Assembly (NCBI GenBank): GCA_003991915.1
Contig: RQTK01000300.1
Location: 247,193-311,192, forward strand
Source: Elysia chlorotica
Lineage: Eukaryota; Mollusca; Gastropoda; Plakobranchidae
Length of the DNA stretch: 64,000 nt
Direction: 5' to 3'
Of the stretch, positions 36,994 to 49,272 are shown piece after piece. Under the pieces are notes generated by a model. That model saw nothing but the letters and a program-made list of their open reading frames with translations. It had not been told where the DNA came from and did not search any database. The translations under genes and the position numbers were made by a program. Every line of letters begins with the position of its first letter. Position 1 is the first letter of the stretch.

Positions 36994-37494
36994 TATAAAA
37001 TCCCAAATAATGGCACTTTAAAACAAACCAACAATGTTATGATTTTATAATCTGTTAACTGTAAGAGTACCACATTGTCCTCATTGTTAATTAATTCGAT
37101 CTGATTGATTAAATGACTGAACTAGAGACATTCTCATCAATCGTAAGACTGCACTACAAGCTGTCTCACCATGATGATAAGGGTTTACCTCGATTAGAGA
37201 CTCTATGCTCAACGCTTATGCTACAACGCCCCAAGAGAGAGAGTTTCCACCAAGGCTAGCAAGTTGTAAAGAGGGCACTCGCGATTCAAATTTTCTAAAC
37301 CAATCATCATAGGTTTCAAGTTTAACATTTTTTAAATACATTTTTGGGTAAATCCTTGTAATGATAATTATAACAATCAAAATATTTTGCAATTATCATT
37401 TTACTTATAAAATGAAAGTAAAAGAATAGTGATATTGATTACCATTACATGGCTGCAAATATGTTTCTTTGCAGTACGCCGAGTTGTGAGATAA

Positions 37495-40400
37495 ATGTTC
37501 AACATGAGACTTAAGGTCCCTGCATCTTTTGGTGCTTTGCTGTCATGTTGCCTAATTGTTGCTTTTGGTGCGGTTGATGTCAAGCAGCCAAGGCATGTCC
37601 ATATAGCCTATGGAGGTGAGTGAAATGTTTAGAACTAGAAGTTTTACTCCACCAATTTAGGTATCTCGTGAAGCTCTTTCCTAGTTTTAAAACATCTTGT
37701 TAGTTCTCGTAGAGGAAATCATACAGGCACAGGCCCCAGATTTTTTTTGCGTAAGTTGGAAATTTTATGCATGCTCCAACATAGAAACAAAATGACCTAG
37801 TCTCAGCCTATCCAACTACACAGGTATTGAGCAATTATTTTCTAATTAATAAGGAACAAGACATCTCGGTTGGGATCAAATCCGGTTTCTCCCTATAAGA
37901 AGCTGCATGCACACTCTACCTATGAATCACATCTTAGGTCTTAACGTGTTGTAGGCCTATTAAAAAGTACCTATGAGGGTCTGAGGGAATTAATATCAAA
38001 GTGAGCTGCTACTTGTTAACATTTGTAGAAAACAAGCATCAGCCAGGGCAACTGCTATTCCTGAATTTCTTCAGGATTACAATTTGTTTGTTTGTTTGTG
38101 TGAACTAGGTGAAAAAGACAGGTATGTGAATTTATGCTTAAAACAATACTAAATTTTAGTTTAAGTTGTAGGAAGAGCATTTGTTATTTTGAGTTCCTTG
38201 TTTTCCTTACCCAGATGACGTACACAAAATGATAGTGACATGGAGCAGCATCAACTTCACAGACTCGTTTGTCATCTATGGCCTGAGCAGAACCATGCTG
38301 AACATGACTCAGAAAGGGTACAGTGAAAAGTTTGTGGATGGAGGCTCTGCAAAACTTTCCCAGTTCATTCACAAAGTTGAGTTGGTGGATCTCAAACCAA
38401 ACACAACTTATTGTGAGTATAAAATCTCAAATGTCATGTTTCAAGTACAGTTAAATGAAAGTTGTTCTGATATTTAATACATAAAAAAAAAAAAGAAAAC
38501 TTCTTCTTTTTGGTACCAAAGGTCCTCTCCACATGTAATGAAATACATATCAATCAAGATTTAAAAAAATGTTTTTATTAGCTCTGCAAGTGTATTTTTC
38601 CTGAATGAAATATTTTTCAGACTATTATGTTGGAAGCATGGAAGGATGGTCCACAACATTCTATTTCCGGTCCATGCCTGCCGGAGAAGATTGGGGCCCA
38701 AGCATTGTGGCCTATGGGGATCTTGGAAGCGACAACGCTCAGTCCCTGCCGCGCCTGTTGGTCGATGCAGCTCAGGGCATGTACGATGCTGTAGTTCATG
38801 TTGGTGAGTGATAATGTTGTGTTCTTACAAAAAAAAATATATATAAAAGAGTATATTTGAGCTTTATATATCAGATTTAAACCTCGATTAAATCAGAGGC
38901 AAGAAAACCAAGCTTCACTTCTCATTCAAAGATTACAACATTGTTTGAAATGGCAATGGAAGTCATTAAAAGCAACAGAGGGAAGTGTGGTGTCTTACAA
39001 TGTTCAGTGAATTAATCTCAGACATTGTTGTGAAAGTGTGCCATAGAGTAGCAGTAAAAAGAAAAAAATTGCCAGGAAGAAGCTGCATGCATGGAAGCCA
39101 GTTGTCATCGATGGTTAGAATGCTGCAGTTTGGCTTTCAAACTGAGTTGACAATTAATGGTCAAGGTTCACAAAGTCTGGCAACCAAATCATCAATGATG
39201 TGGTATGCTCGCCCAGGAATCAATCATGGCGGTTTTGATGGCTACATCAAGCAAAAAAACCCAACAAAAAACCCCTCAAAACTGATCCTTCGTCAGAAAA
39301 TTTTAAATTTTCTAGTATTGTGGAAAATAACAATTTATTGAATAATATGCACAATGTTCATAATAAATTGTGCAGTCGAATCAAGTTTAAAAATCAAACA
39401 TAGTATATTTAACTTGATTTGAACAATGAATATAATTGTCAAGCAAACTCTGTAAAAGTTCTTTATTTCTATATTATCATGTAGAACTATCAATTATTGA
39501 TCTGTTTTGAAAAATATATTTTATTAGTTTGGTTATGCAAAAAAGTAGTTCAACCTAGTACCTTATCTAAAATATGCATTTCTTGGTTATTATGAGGACA
39601 TAATATGTTTTATCTTTCTCTTCTGAACAGGTGACTTTGCTTATGATCTATCTAAGGTGAGTCATACTGCTTTATAAATATCAATAATGTTTGCAGCTTT
39701 ATTAATTATGTGTAACTTTATTAAATTTTTACTGTTTTTTAGTATCGACTCTTCACTGTAATTCTCTCAAAGTTAAAACTAATTTCTCTTCATTCTCTTT
39801 ATTTCATAATGAATGAAGAGCAAGGAATAAAAAAGATATAGCCTTGATCTGGGAAAGCCATTTACTGAATATTATAATAAAATACTTTTATTTTTATAAG
39901 ATATCTGTTATAAGTAGTTGCTGCTCCATTCCGTTTCTATTATATGTACTTTTGGTGTTGCTGTTGCAATTTGAAAGTTCTAAGGATGCTAGACTACTGC
40001 TTAAGTCTGATCTTTTTATATTTTATTACCTTAACCGTCAAGAAATTTATATTAATGTTACTTATAGCACATATACCTCAGAGTATTACATTTTTTTACA
40101 CATACTATTACTGTCACTACCACCACCACCATTACTTCTACATGTACAGCTGTTACTACCTCATGCTACATTTTCTAATGCTGCCTTATCACAACCACAA
40201 CTAACATTAACCACAATGCTGCTGCTGTTTTTTTTTTTTTTGGGGGGGGGGGGGGGGGTCAATTTTGTTCAGGCATAGGTGTTTTGCAAGTATAGGCCAT
40301 ATTGTTATGTTTCATATGATATGTATGAAAAAAATATAGATTTATAAATGCATTTATTCATTTAGACTATAGACAGGAATCAGCACTACTGGGTATATGA

Positions 40401-43400
40401 TATTCATATTTGTGCAATTCCAACATTTTGGTTGCTCAGTACAGTCTCTTGCAATATGTCCCTCCTTAAAGCATTTGTGGCACACTCAAGTGTCCTTTAA
40501 GTCCTGCATTTCTCTGTGATAGAGATTTGCTTGGAAGGGAGCCATTTCTATCTCTCGAGGAAGAGGTGTCTTAGGTCAATAAAGCAAAAACATTTGATAC
40601 GCTTGATGCTTGCAATAACTAACAAACTTTAGCTTATTTTATTGCCAGGACCAAGGCAGAGTTGGTGATACTTTCATGGAGCAGATTGAGCCTTTGGCTG
40701 CCACGCTACCCTATATGACTTGCAATGGGAACCACGAAAATTACTAGTAAGCTTTTCATTTTTCTAATTGTTGTACTCCTAGCCTGTTGCATTGACATAT
40801 TGTGATTTCAAGGTCCTGCTTACAGATAGAGAAGACATACATTTATGAAATCAAGAGATAATTGTTCTCATCATAGTAATACATGCTGGATACAAAAGCC
40901 ATTATACCTTGCATTGCATTACATCCGCACACATTCTTGATGCATCCTTAATGATACTGAATGCCAAGAAAAGTAAAAATCTCTTTGTAGCTTGATGAGA
41001 TATGTGTTCACGCTGTCAAGCCTTGGGTGGGTCCTTAATATTATAGGGAACAAGATTTAGCAAAAAATGACAAGAAAGTTTTTTAAATCTAGCAGCAAAT
41101 TAAAAAAAAATATTCTGGCACTGAAGTTTTCTATTTCAAATACTAGAATATGTCTCTTTGATAAGCATTAGTCACTCCTCTTGCGCTTGGTTGGGTTGGT
41201 GTCAGTTTATTGTGACCGGCTGGAACAGGAGTCATGGTATCTCCGCCGTGTCTCATGTGACGCAACATATAAAATTGTCAGACGTCAGTCTTGGGGCCCG
41301 TCCACAATATAGCCTATAGACTAGTGCTTATGTTGGACATTGAACCAACTCAACTACAACTACACTCCTCTTGCTTGATGAGCTTACTTGAACTTAAATT
41401 AGAGTTATGTCTCTTGACTATAATTATTCAGTAACTTGTGTGGGTCTTGGTTGATTCATATTCCTTGTTGGTGACCAAGATGTTTGGAGCAGTATTAATC
41501 AGGGGCCACTTTTATGTAAAGACATTTTGTGTCTTATCAATTTTGAAAAGCGAAATAATTTTATATGGGGGAAAATTTTACAGAGAAAATCTTGTTTCAC
41601 CAGTGTTGTCATTGATTTCTTAAATTTTTACTTTCAAAACTATCTGATTTATGAGTTTGTAATGTTCTTTCATTGTTTCTGATTTCTTCAGCAATTTTTC
41701 AAACTACAGAGCCAGATTCAACATGCCAAATGATAATAAGAGAATGTACTACAGGTATCATGCTTTAGTTTATCATTTTTATCATATGTTGATATGTGTT
41801 TTTATATATTTTGATTGGTTTCAGTCTTTCATATCTCAGCATTTGTTAAAGATCATGGTATAATAAAGCCCTCTGAATTCAACAAGATATGAACTATATT
41901 TTGGCTTAAGTGCTCTATATTATGTAATTCTTGTTATTCTGTCGAAATAAATTCATTATGATGGCAATAAGCATAATGTAAGAATTACAAAAATGTTTTT
42001 TTTTTAAATGTGTACAATATTCTTCAATGTTTGGTATTGTCAAATTGCTTGAAAGAATATAGATTTTTTAGTATCATAAAGATATGTTTAAAAGACTAAG
42101 ACAAATAACAAAATTATTATTAGATTCCAAACTAATTTTGATTTATTTCCATTTCAGCTTCAATGTAGGACCAATCCATTTTGTGTCCATGTCCACTGAG
42201 TTCATGTATTTCCCTAACTATGGAATGCAGCAGATATTTGATCATTATGAATTTGTCAAAAATGATCTAATTGTAAGTTACATTTTGTAACTGTAAACTG
42301 AAACACTGTTCTCCTCTTAGCTTATTGGAAGTTTAATAAACATTAGTTAGGACAAGATAAAAGAATTTTTTCTGAAATTAATTTGTCAAGTTCAAAACAA
42401 TAAAACCAAATAAACCAACAAACAAAATAAAAAGTGCAAAGATAAGTTTCTATGACATAATTAAACAGGCTTTGTTAGACAGAGAGACATGAGATTCACT
42501 TGGGTTGTGCTATTTTTTTATTTCAACAGTAAATTATAACCCCCCCCCCCCTCTCAAAAAGAAAAAAAGTATTTTGTTTTTCAAATATTTATATGTCTTA
42601 TACAATCTTTTAATGATAATCAAGACTTTCAATTGCCTCCTTTTTTACCATACCAGGAGGCAAACAAACCTGAGAATCGAGCAAAGCGTCCATGGATTGT
42701 AACTTTCGGACACAGGCCCATGTACTGTTCCAACAATGATAATGATGACTGTGCCAGTTATGAAAGCTTGGTATGTTTATATGCTGCTGTAAATAAAGAT
42801 GAGCTTTATTGTGTGCCGAAGCAGAGATAAAATCTGCCGGTACCAAATGGGCCGAGCTGGGCAGAACTAGCCAGAACCAAGTCCGGTGAAGGGGAGTTGC
42901 TTCGGCCTTATGTTCCACAGGGAATGAAGAGGCTTAAACTAAACAAACTATATCGTCTAACAAAGTTTAAAATCCATTCATTTTTGGATGAGGTGCCATT
43001 GACAGGTGTTGATATTGATTTATTTTTCAAAAAGGTGACTTTTCAAGGGTATTAAGAACATTGTGCAGTGATCCACTTCATAAGTTTGTAGTTTCACTTC
43101 AGCAGTTTAAAGGGTAACCAATGTGTAACAGATTTGCTGGTGAGGTGGTAATCTGTTAGGCTCTGTTTGTCTAGGGGTATTAAAAATATTCACAGCCAAT
43201 CACACGACTCGTCCGTAGAAAATAAATCCGAAGTCCGCAAGTAACAATTTCAAACTGTTTAATCCAACAAAAGGGCTATACTCTACAATGTTTGTAGGAC
43301 GGCTCAATAGTACAATTACTGGAGTTTCAATGTAGACTCTGGAAAACAATGTTGACTCTTGAAATGTTGACTCTGCTAAATCTAATTAAGATTCTTATTT

Positions 43401-46400
43401 ATACAAAATTTCGTCGAATCATCCAGAACAAGAATTACGTAAATCATAAGAGAATATTCTCGGTACATCTCTTTAGCAATTAACAACCAATCAGAACAAA
43501 GGTAAACAAGAGGTGACGAGGTGATTACTATTCTAGAACTAGCCGGAGGTTTCGAGAAGGGCTGTGTTCAGTAAGCAAAACTCACAATCAAATTCTTAGG
43601 CTTGAAATACAATCGTTATGCAAACAAACAAGATAATGTACATACATCTAGTCAATCCGCTACCCAAAAGTTACGCACCTAAAAAGGGTGAGGAAATGAA
43701 TAGATCAACTTATAGTACAATGCGTTACACATCCCCCCACTTAAAATAATTTTTCCTAAAAATTTATTCTCACATCCAAAGCATTGTATATTGCCTTCCA
43801 CTTGATACAAATATCATCAATAAAGTAGATAAATCATGAGACCTTTACTTGAAGTGGGCGTACCGGCAGTCATGCTTTACGATTAGTATTACATACTGGC
43901 AATTCAAACAATAAAAGTATTACTTCGGAAAATAAAACATTACAATAGGTACAGGCATATCAGAAGTTGCCCACTTCACAACAATGCCAACAATGCAATC
44001 TAAACATTACATTTAATAATAAGTATTCAAAATATTATACAGGAACTCTGCTAAGAAAATCAGCTCCCACATTATCCTTGCCTTTAATGTGTTCTACTCT
44101 GAAAACAAAACTTTGCATAGCCAATACCCAACGCATGATACGAGGGTTATCAAATTTAGAAATCTTTAGAAATTCAAGGGGTCGGTGGTCTGTCTGAAGC
44201 GTGAACTGCTTACCATAAAGATACAAAGCAAATTTCTTTATACCCCAAACAATTCCGAGACATTCTCTCTCCATCACAGAATATTTCTTCTCCATATCTA
44301 GAAGCTTCCTACTTGCATAAGCGACAGGAAAAATGTGCCCATCCCTGTTCTGTAACAAGGTGGCGCCTAACCCTATATCAGATGCATCTGTTCTCAGAAC
44401 AAACTCTTTATTAACGTCAGGGAGCACCAGTATGGGTTTGCTAATTACAGCTTTTTTCAACGTTGCGTAGGCTCTCTCCTGAGGCTCTCCCCACACAATT
44501 TTGTTAGGCTGACCTTTACGAGTTAGATCTGACAGAGGGGCGGCAATAGCAGCAAAGTTAGGTATGAATGGTTGATAATAACCAACTAAGCCTAAAAAGG
44601 ATCTAATCTCTTTCTTGGTGGTCGGTCTCGGGGCGTCTTTCACTTTCTCAACGTTGCAGTCCTGAAGTCCAACTGTCCCCCGTCCAAGGCAGTGTCCTAG
44701 GAAGTCGACCTGTGTTGCTCCCAGTTCACACTTTGTCGGTCTCGCGACTAAGTTGGCCGCTTTCAACCTCTTGAAGAGTTCCTCCAGGACTTGCAAGTGT
44801 TCCTCCCACGTCTTGGTATGCACCAGCAGATCATCGATGTAATCAACCACGTTGTCCATTCCCTCCAGAAGTCGTCGCACTGCTCTTGTCATGGTCATGC
44901 CGGAGTTAACCATCCCAAACGGCATCCGCAGGAACTCATAGTGTTGACCCATTGTCACGAAAGCAGTCTTGTGGACATCTGAAGGTCTCACACGTATCTG
45001 GTGATAACCCTTGGTCAAGTCGAGCTTGGAAAAGTACTTGTCTTCGCTCATACCAAGGAAAGATTCGGCTGGCGAAGGAACTGGTTGAGGGTCAGTCACT
45101 GTAATACTGTTGAGGCGACGGAAATCAATACAGATGCGATTACTCCCGTCCTTCTTCTTCACCACGACCACAGGCGACGCGTATGGTGAGTCGCTCTTCC
45201 GTATTATCCCTAGGTCCTCCATCTGCTGTAGCTCTTTCCTGAGTGAAGACCTCAGGGCGAATGGTACAGCATACGGCGTCTGACGTACAGGTACGTCGGA
45301 AGTCAGGTCGATCCGGTGCTCAGCCAGATTAGTGTCGCCTGGACGATCTGAGAATATATCACTGAACTTCTCGACTAACAACTGAATTTCCTGATTTTGG
45401 TCATATGTCAGGGTTTCACCAAACTTGACATCCGCAGCATCTTCTTTCTGTCCCCAAGTACCAATTTCGGGTAGATCTTCGGAGCCTTGTTCGCCATCGG
45501 CCGGATTGTCTTGATCATTATCTGCATTGTAGTCGTAGTAAGTTTCACTTCAGCAGTTTAAAGGGTAACCAATGGATATTTGAAACACTTTAATTTTTAA
45601 AATTAAAAAATGATATTTAGTTATTTGAGCCTTTTTTTTCAAATTCATCCATTAAAACAGCTCTTTAATTAGAGATCATACAAATTGAATATTACTCACA
45701 TACATATAATTATTGTTTTATTATTATCCAACCAATACATCAACCTACCCATGCCTATTCCTTTTTTTTTTGCCATTAACAAGCACAAATGTAGTCAAGA
45801 CAGGAGGTTCTCTTCGAAGCTCTCTAATTTTGCCTAAACTTTTATTTTATAGGGCGAGCGGGCTTGAAGACAAAGTGGGTTTGTAAGCAGAGAATTTTTA
45901 CACGGAGACCACTGTAATTTTGTCTGATTGAATTCTACAGGTGCGAGTGGGAGTACCTCTGTACGGTATACCAGGCTTTGAGGATTTGTTCCATGAGCAA
46001 GGGGTAGATGTTGCTCTGTGGGCACATGAGCACACATATGAACGTATGTGGCCTGTTTACAAACTCCAGGTGAGAGCTTCTTTCAAGTTATAATTATAAA
46101 TGTTAGTTCAGTTTCTCAAAATTTGTGTCTAGAAATACAGTTTGATTATATAACAAATTTTTTTTAGCTGGATGTGTTAATAAAAAAATTTGATAATTCA
46201 GAAAGATATAATAGTTCATGTCTGTTTTGCGAGCAAATTGAATGGAATACACAAGAGCAAATCATTTTGTACTTAAAATCAATATTAAAAAAGTAATGTG
46301 TTACTTAAAATCAATATTAAAAAAGTAATGTGTTACGGTTTTAAAATTGTTTTCAGTGGAAATAAACAGTTTCAATAAAAAAATTTTTTCAAAAAAATCA

Positions 46401-48115
46401 ATGTCTAGTACAGTCCTGGAGCGCAAGTCTAAAACCGGGAATGAAATAAGTTCATTTGTTTAAAAATATGACGCTGTGTACAGTTTACTCCTTCATGCTA
46501 TTAGAGAATGCTACCCTATTTTGCTTTGACCAATTTTGTAAACATAGGACATAGTTGTTTTTCTAATGCAGCTCTTTTAATATTTACATTGTGACTCCTT
46601 TGTTAGACAAATTTTGAAACTTTGAAAATTAAACCCAATTTTTTTCAGGTGAGGAATGGAACTTCTGAAAATGCTTATAAAAACCCTGGAGCAGTTACTC
46701 ATATTGTCACTGGATCTGCAGTAAGTATTTGTTTATTTTTGTGTTTTATTTTTTTTTACTTCACTGAAGCATTGCTTTACATGAACATGGAGATAAATTA
46801 AGGATTTGCAAAACACAGCTGGTGGTTCTCATAAAAAAAAAAAAAAAGTACAGAAGTATCATGCATCATTTAAAAGTTCGTTTAGGAGAATGGTTTGAAA
46901 GGAATGAGATTATATCTTTGCATCAAGAGTTATGATCATTTTTATTTTTTTTTGCGCGATAGATAAGGATCAACTATAGAGGAATTTGGAATCTTAATTT
47001 TTTTTTTTTAAATCTAAAGGCCTGGGATATCATTTTGCAGTTTTGAGTTTATTGGTTCAAAATGCACACTGGCTTGCACAGAACGCAAACAATCTTGATA
47101 TGCTCCTTTAAAAAAAAAAGTTTAAAACACTTTATCAGGCCTGTGGTCTTTCTACTTAAGAAATCATGTCTTTTGATCTATCTGGGTACTAAAAGGTGCA
47201 TTTGATGGCGGTGGTGTCTATTTTTAGCTACAGCCAACCAACCGCACACATACTATTGAATTAAAACCAAAGTGGGTATTTACGTGCTTCATATAGCTAT
47301 CTTTAAAAAAAAAATGTGGGCTCCATGCATTAATTTCACTTAGGTTCACATGGAACTTTTCTTTTTCCCCTCCAAATTGGTGACTGGCATGATGATAAGT
47401 TTCATCACTACTTCAACTTTTTTTATATTTATTCTCTATGGCTACATTTTATAACAGATAAAATTAAGGTTAACTTTGCTTTTTCTTCAAACTCTGTGTT
47501 CACTAAGCTCATGACAAAGAAAGGAATGTTCTGTACACCCATTTTGTCATGAGTATTTTACTTTTCCTTATCACTCCTTCACTCTATCACTCAGTCACAT
47601 CACCTGTTTTATTGTTGAGGATTTTGTTTTGAATTGCCAGTGAATGTGTGTTCATTTGCCATCCTGCTGAGCAGCCTGTACTGAGATCTGTAAAAAGTCT
47701 AAGAGATGTATAGTAACAAATGAATTGTGTCAAGACCTCTTGTCCAAATCCTGAACAGTTTCACCTAAAGGGAAGGGAGGGGTGGGCGGGGGTTGGGGGT
47801 ATTTAGTCATATCTCAATAGGATACCTTTAAAAACAACAAACCCATGTTTTTCATGGGATTCAACTTTATTTGAGAAACAAACTGTAATATCATGAAATA
47901 TGAGGCATTATATCATTGCATTAATCTGTTTTTTGTTTTTTTTAATGGCATTTTTTTGTTATCTTACACTGTATTAGGGTTGCGTGGAGCGCCATGAGTA
48001 CTTTACGAAGAATCCTCCCCCTTGGTCAGCATTCCACTCATCTGAGTATGGATACACACGCATGAAGTTTGCTAACAAGACGCATCTCTATGTAGAGCAA
48101 GTGTCTGATGACAGG
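37495..48115 (+). CDS. ACP7: purple acid phosphatase, ACP7 type (11 exons found, last exon not identified)
   Basis: Metallophosphoesterase with a dinuclear metal centre, hydrolysing phosphate monoesters at acid pH; probably secreted or lysosomal. Exons: 37495-37615, 38215-38412, 38621-38803, 39631-39656, 40649-40746, 41692-41754, 42158-42272, 42657-42770, 45941-46069, 46649-46720, 47978-48115. All are GT-AG with frame kept: 419 codons (human about 438). TAA lies just upstream of ATG 37495; a second in-frame ATG is at 37504. A 5' UTR acceptor ends at 37474. Residues about 8-27 are a signal peptide. An N-terminal fibronectin-like domain precedes the catalytic domain. Five metal-ligand motifs are intact: GDLG (Asp140), GDFAY (Asp169, Tyr172), GNHE (Asn204), GHRP (His287) and AHEH (His335, His337). 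The tail EYGYTRM and EQVSDDR is present. The final exon, expected to add about 20 residues after DDR, was not found with confidence. An LTR element sits antisense in intron 8. Confidence 0.93.
38985..39341 (+). other. 118-codon open frame in ACP7 intron 3
   Basis: An ORF with a non-repetitive composition (MLQFGFQTELTINGQG and YARPGINHGGFDGYIK) inside an intron. I do not recognise it. It has no clear flanking splice sites in a usable phase. It could be a transposon-derived remnant or chance. Confidence 0.2.
41189..41362 (+). repeat. tRNA-derived SINE, plus orientation, copy 8 (head truncated; ACP7 intron 5)
   Basis: GGTTGGGTTGGTGTCAG, TGTGACCGGCTGGAACAGGA, AAAATTGTCAGACGTCAGTC, GGGGCCCGTCCACAATATAG, ending ACCAACTCAACTACAAC. 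It starts at the point where other copies leave the tRNA-like head. Confidence 0.88.
42836..42935 (+). mobile_element. LINE 3'-tail fragment in ACP7 intron 8
   Basis: The frame AGTKWAELGRTSQNQVR, stop, RGVASALCSTGNEEA matches the C-terminal tail often seen in LINE polyproteins (Arg-rich WRGVASAL, CSTGNEEA). One stop codon. About 100 bp only. Confidence 0.45.
43124..43731 (-). repeat. 3' LTR of the retroelement
   Basis: The outer end on plus is TGTAACAGATTT and the inner end TGCGTTACACA, so the minus-strand LTR runs TGT...ACA. It is preceded (minus sense) by a G-rich polypurine tract. No second LTR is present in the window for comparison, so the insertion cannot be dated. Confidence 0.75.
44035..45540 (-). 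CDS. reverse transcriptase-RNase H of a Ty3/gypsy-type retroelement (5'-truncated)
   Basis: Open frame of about 500 codons, no stop inside. It opens at the insertion edge (acidic linker) and has no real start codon. RT motifs in order: LRKELQQMEDLGIIRKSDSP, KKKDGSNRICIDFRRLN, FSKLDLTKGYHQIRV, FLRMPFGMVNSG, and the catalytic YIDDLLVH, then FLGH. RNase H follows with the catalytic-type LRTDASDIGLGA, RECLGIVWGIKKF and TDHRPLEFL. It ends in GADFLSRVPV and a TAA at 44035-44037. Enzyme core residues look intact, but with no gag, protease or integrase the copy cannot be autonomous. The stop right after RNase H, a short distance from the LTR, is unusual for Ty3/gypsy, where integrase normally follows. 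Confidence 0.93.
   Translation of the reverse strand, partial: YYDYNADNDQDNPADGEQGSEDLPEIGTWGQKEDAADVKFGETLTYDQNQEIQLLVEKFSDIFSDRPGDTNLAEHRIDLTSDVPVRQTPYAVPFALRSSLRKELQQMEDLGIIRKSDSPYASPVVVVKKKDGSNRICIDFRRLNSITVTDPQPVPSPAESFLGMSEDKYFSKLDLTKGYHQIRVRPSDVHKTAFVTMGQHYEFLRMPFGMVNSGMTMTRAVRRLLEGMDNVVDYIDDLLVHTKTWEEHLQVLEELFKRLKAANLVARPTKCELGATQVDFLGHCLGRGTVGLQDCNVEKVKDAPRPTTKKEIRSFLGLVGYYQPFIPNFAAIAAPLSDLTRKGQPNKIVWGEPQERAYATLKKAVISKPILVLPDVNKEFVLRTDASDIGLGATLLQNRDGHIFPVAYASRKLLDMEKKYSVMERECLGIVWGIKKFALYLYGKQFTLQTDHRPLEFLKISKFDNPRIMRWVLAMQSFVFRVEHIKGKDNVGADFLSRVPV
46270..46333 (+). repeat. 32-bp tandem duplication in ACP7 intron 9
   Basis: Two identical copies of a 32-bp AT-rich unit ending in AAAAAAGTAATGTGT. 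Confidence 0.9.
46721..47977 (+). other. ACP7 intron 10
   Basis: 1.26 kb, AT-rich, with A and T homopolymers. No recognised element. Confidence 0.6.
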
Positions 48116-48134
48116 GTAGGTTTTAGGATGCAGG

Positions 48135-48137
<3 letters not shown>

Positions 48138-48174
<37 letters not shown>
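48138..48174. repeat. (GA)n microsatellite
   Basis: About 17 GA units beginning 22 bases after the donor of ACP7 exon 11. Reading through the donor would give an Arg-Glu repeat tail and a stop at 48197-48199. Confidence 0.95.
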
Positions 48175-48178
<4 letters not shown>

Positions 48179-48677
48179 ATTAAACTGCAGCATTTTTAGG
48201 GGATTGCCAGCGTTCATATATCTCTTGAAACACTAAAGATAGAATAAAAACTGTTGAAGTTTGAAAACTGTACACTTTGGTCTTTCATGTAAAATGTCTT
48301 TTTCACCGCTTACGTATACATGTAATTGACTTTTTACAAATTGATAACGGTATGTTACGAAAAATAGCTTTTTGGGTGGACTGCGAAAACTTTTCCTCCT
48401 TTTTCACTTTTTGTCACCATCATCACTGATTTAGAATTATTTTCTTGTTTCTATGTAAGCAGATACATTACAGCAGTCTGATTCTATTTTTGTTTTCTCT
48501 TTTTATCTTTCTAAACTACTGATTTTTTTCTTTTTTTTTTCGACTTAATATTTTTCATTTTAGTGCTCTTTATTTTACTGACCTCATGAAAAAAATACTC
48601 CACACTTATTTTAAATAGTTTTAAGTTGAGAAATAGCCCTAAGTTTCTGTTTTATAAGTTATATATATATTTTTTTT

Positions 48678-49272
48678 GTTGCCTTTTGATAATAGAGAAA
48701 CAATTTCAATGACATAAGTTTAAAAAATATTTTGTTAATGTGGTTATACTTTTCAATTTTATTTTGAAAAAGGTTCCAAAGTTAATAAATGTGGTTATAC
48801 TTTTCAATTTTATTTTGAAAAAGGTTCCAAAGTTTATAATAGTTTTATAGTCTGATGTATTTGTTGTAAAAAGAGAATTTGATCACGGGTGATTCATGAT
48901 CACACACACACAAACATGTGCAGTCCTTTTATATTTTTTTGGTGTTTTTTTGTTCTAGTTAAATAGTGATATTTCCCCTCTAATTTACCCAATTTAAACC
49001 AAAACATTATACATGTATCAACAGTATATTTTTTTATTATGATGCAATTGAGCTTTGCATACAGCCAAGTAACTGACATTTTATTTTAGAGCATAATTAT
49101 ATAATTTACGACAATAATTTAATAATTGTCTTAAAAAAAAAAGAAATGGGAGAGCAAGAACACCCCCCCCCCCCATTTTTGTTGCCTTTTGATAATAGAG
49201 AAACAATTTCAATGACATAAGTTTAAAAAATATTTTGTTAATGTGGTTATACTTTTCAATTTTATTTTGATA
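48678..49272 (+). repeat. local segmental duplications
   Basis: About 92 bp beginning GTTGCCTTTTGATAATAGAG occurs at 48678-48769 and again at 49180-49271. Inside the first, a unit of about 53 bp (ATGTGGTTATACTTTTCAAT and on to GGTTCCAAAGTT) is repeated in tandem, 48737-48836. Confidence 0.85.

Larger units (their letters stand above)
32505..37474. other. intergenic region between GANAB and ACP7
   Basis: Holds the inverted LINE/SINE structure, gap, (TAG)n, TCTAGATC cluster and inverted-repeat element described separately. Apart from those I recognise no exon. The ACP7 promoter should lie at its right end but no clear motif is seen. Confidence 0.6.
43090..45574 (-). mobile_element. truncated Ty3/gypsy-type LTR retrotransposon with 34-bp flanking direct repeats
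   Basis: An insertion (43124-45540) in ACP7 intron 8, antisense to the host gene. In element order: no 5' LTR, gag or protease; RT-RNase H frame from about 45540 to 44035; about 300 bp of non-coding DNA; a polypurine tract AAGTGGGGGGATG (minus strand, about 43744-43732); then a 3' LTR, about 43124-43731, with TGTAAC...GTTACA termini. The same 34 bases of host intron (43090-43123 and 45541-45574) flank both ends, far longer than the usual 4-6 bp target duplication. No integrase follows RNase H. Confidence 0.85.

Noticed and set aside
42610..42918. 102-codon minus-strand frame
   Set aside because: It is the antisense of ACP7 exon 8 and the adjacent LINE tail.
44791..45189. Plus-strand open frames opposite the retroelement
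   Set aside because: They are shadows of the RT-RNase H frame and show no similarity of their own.
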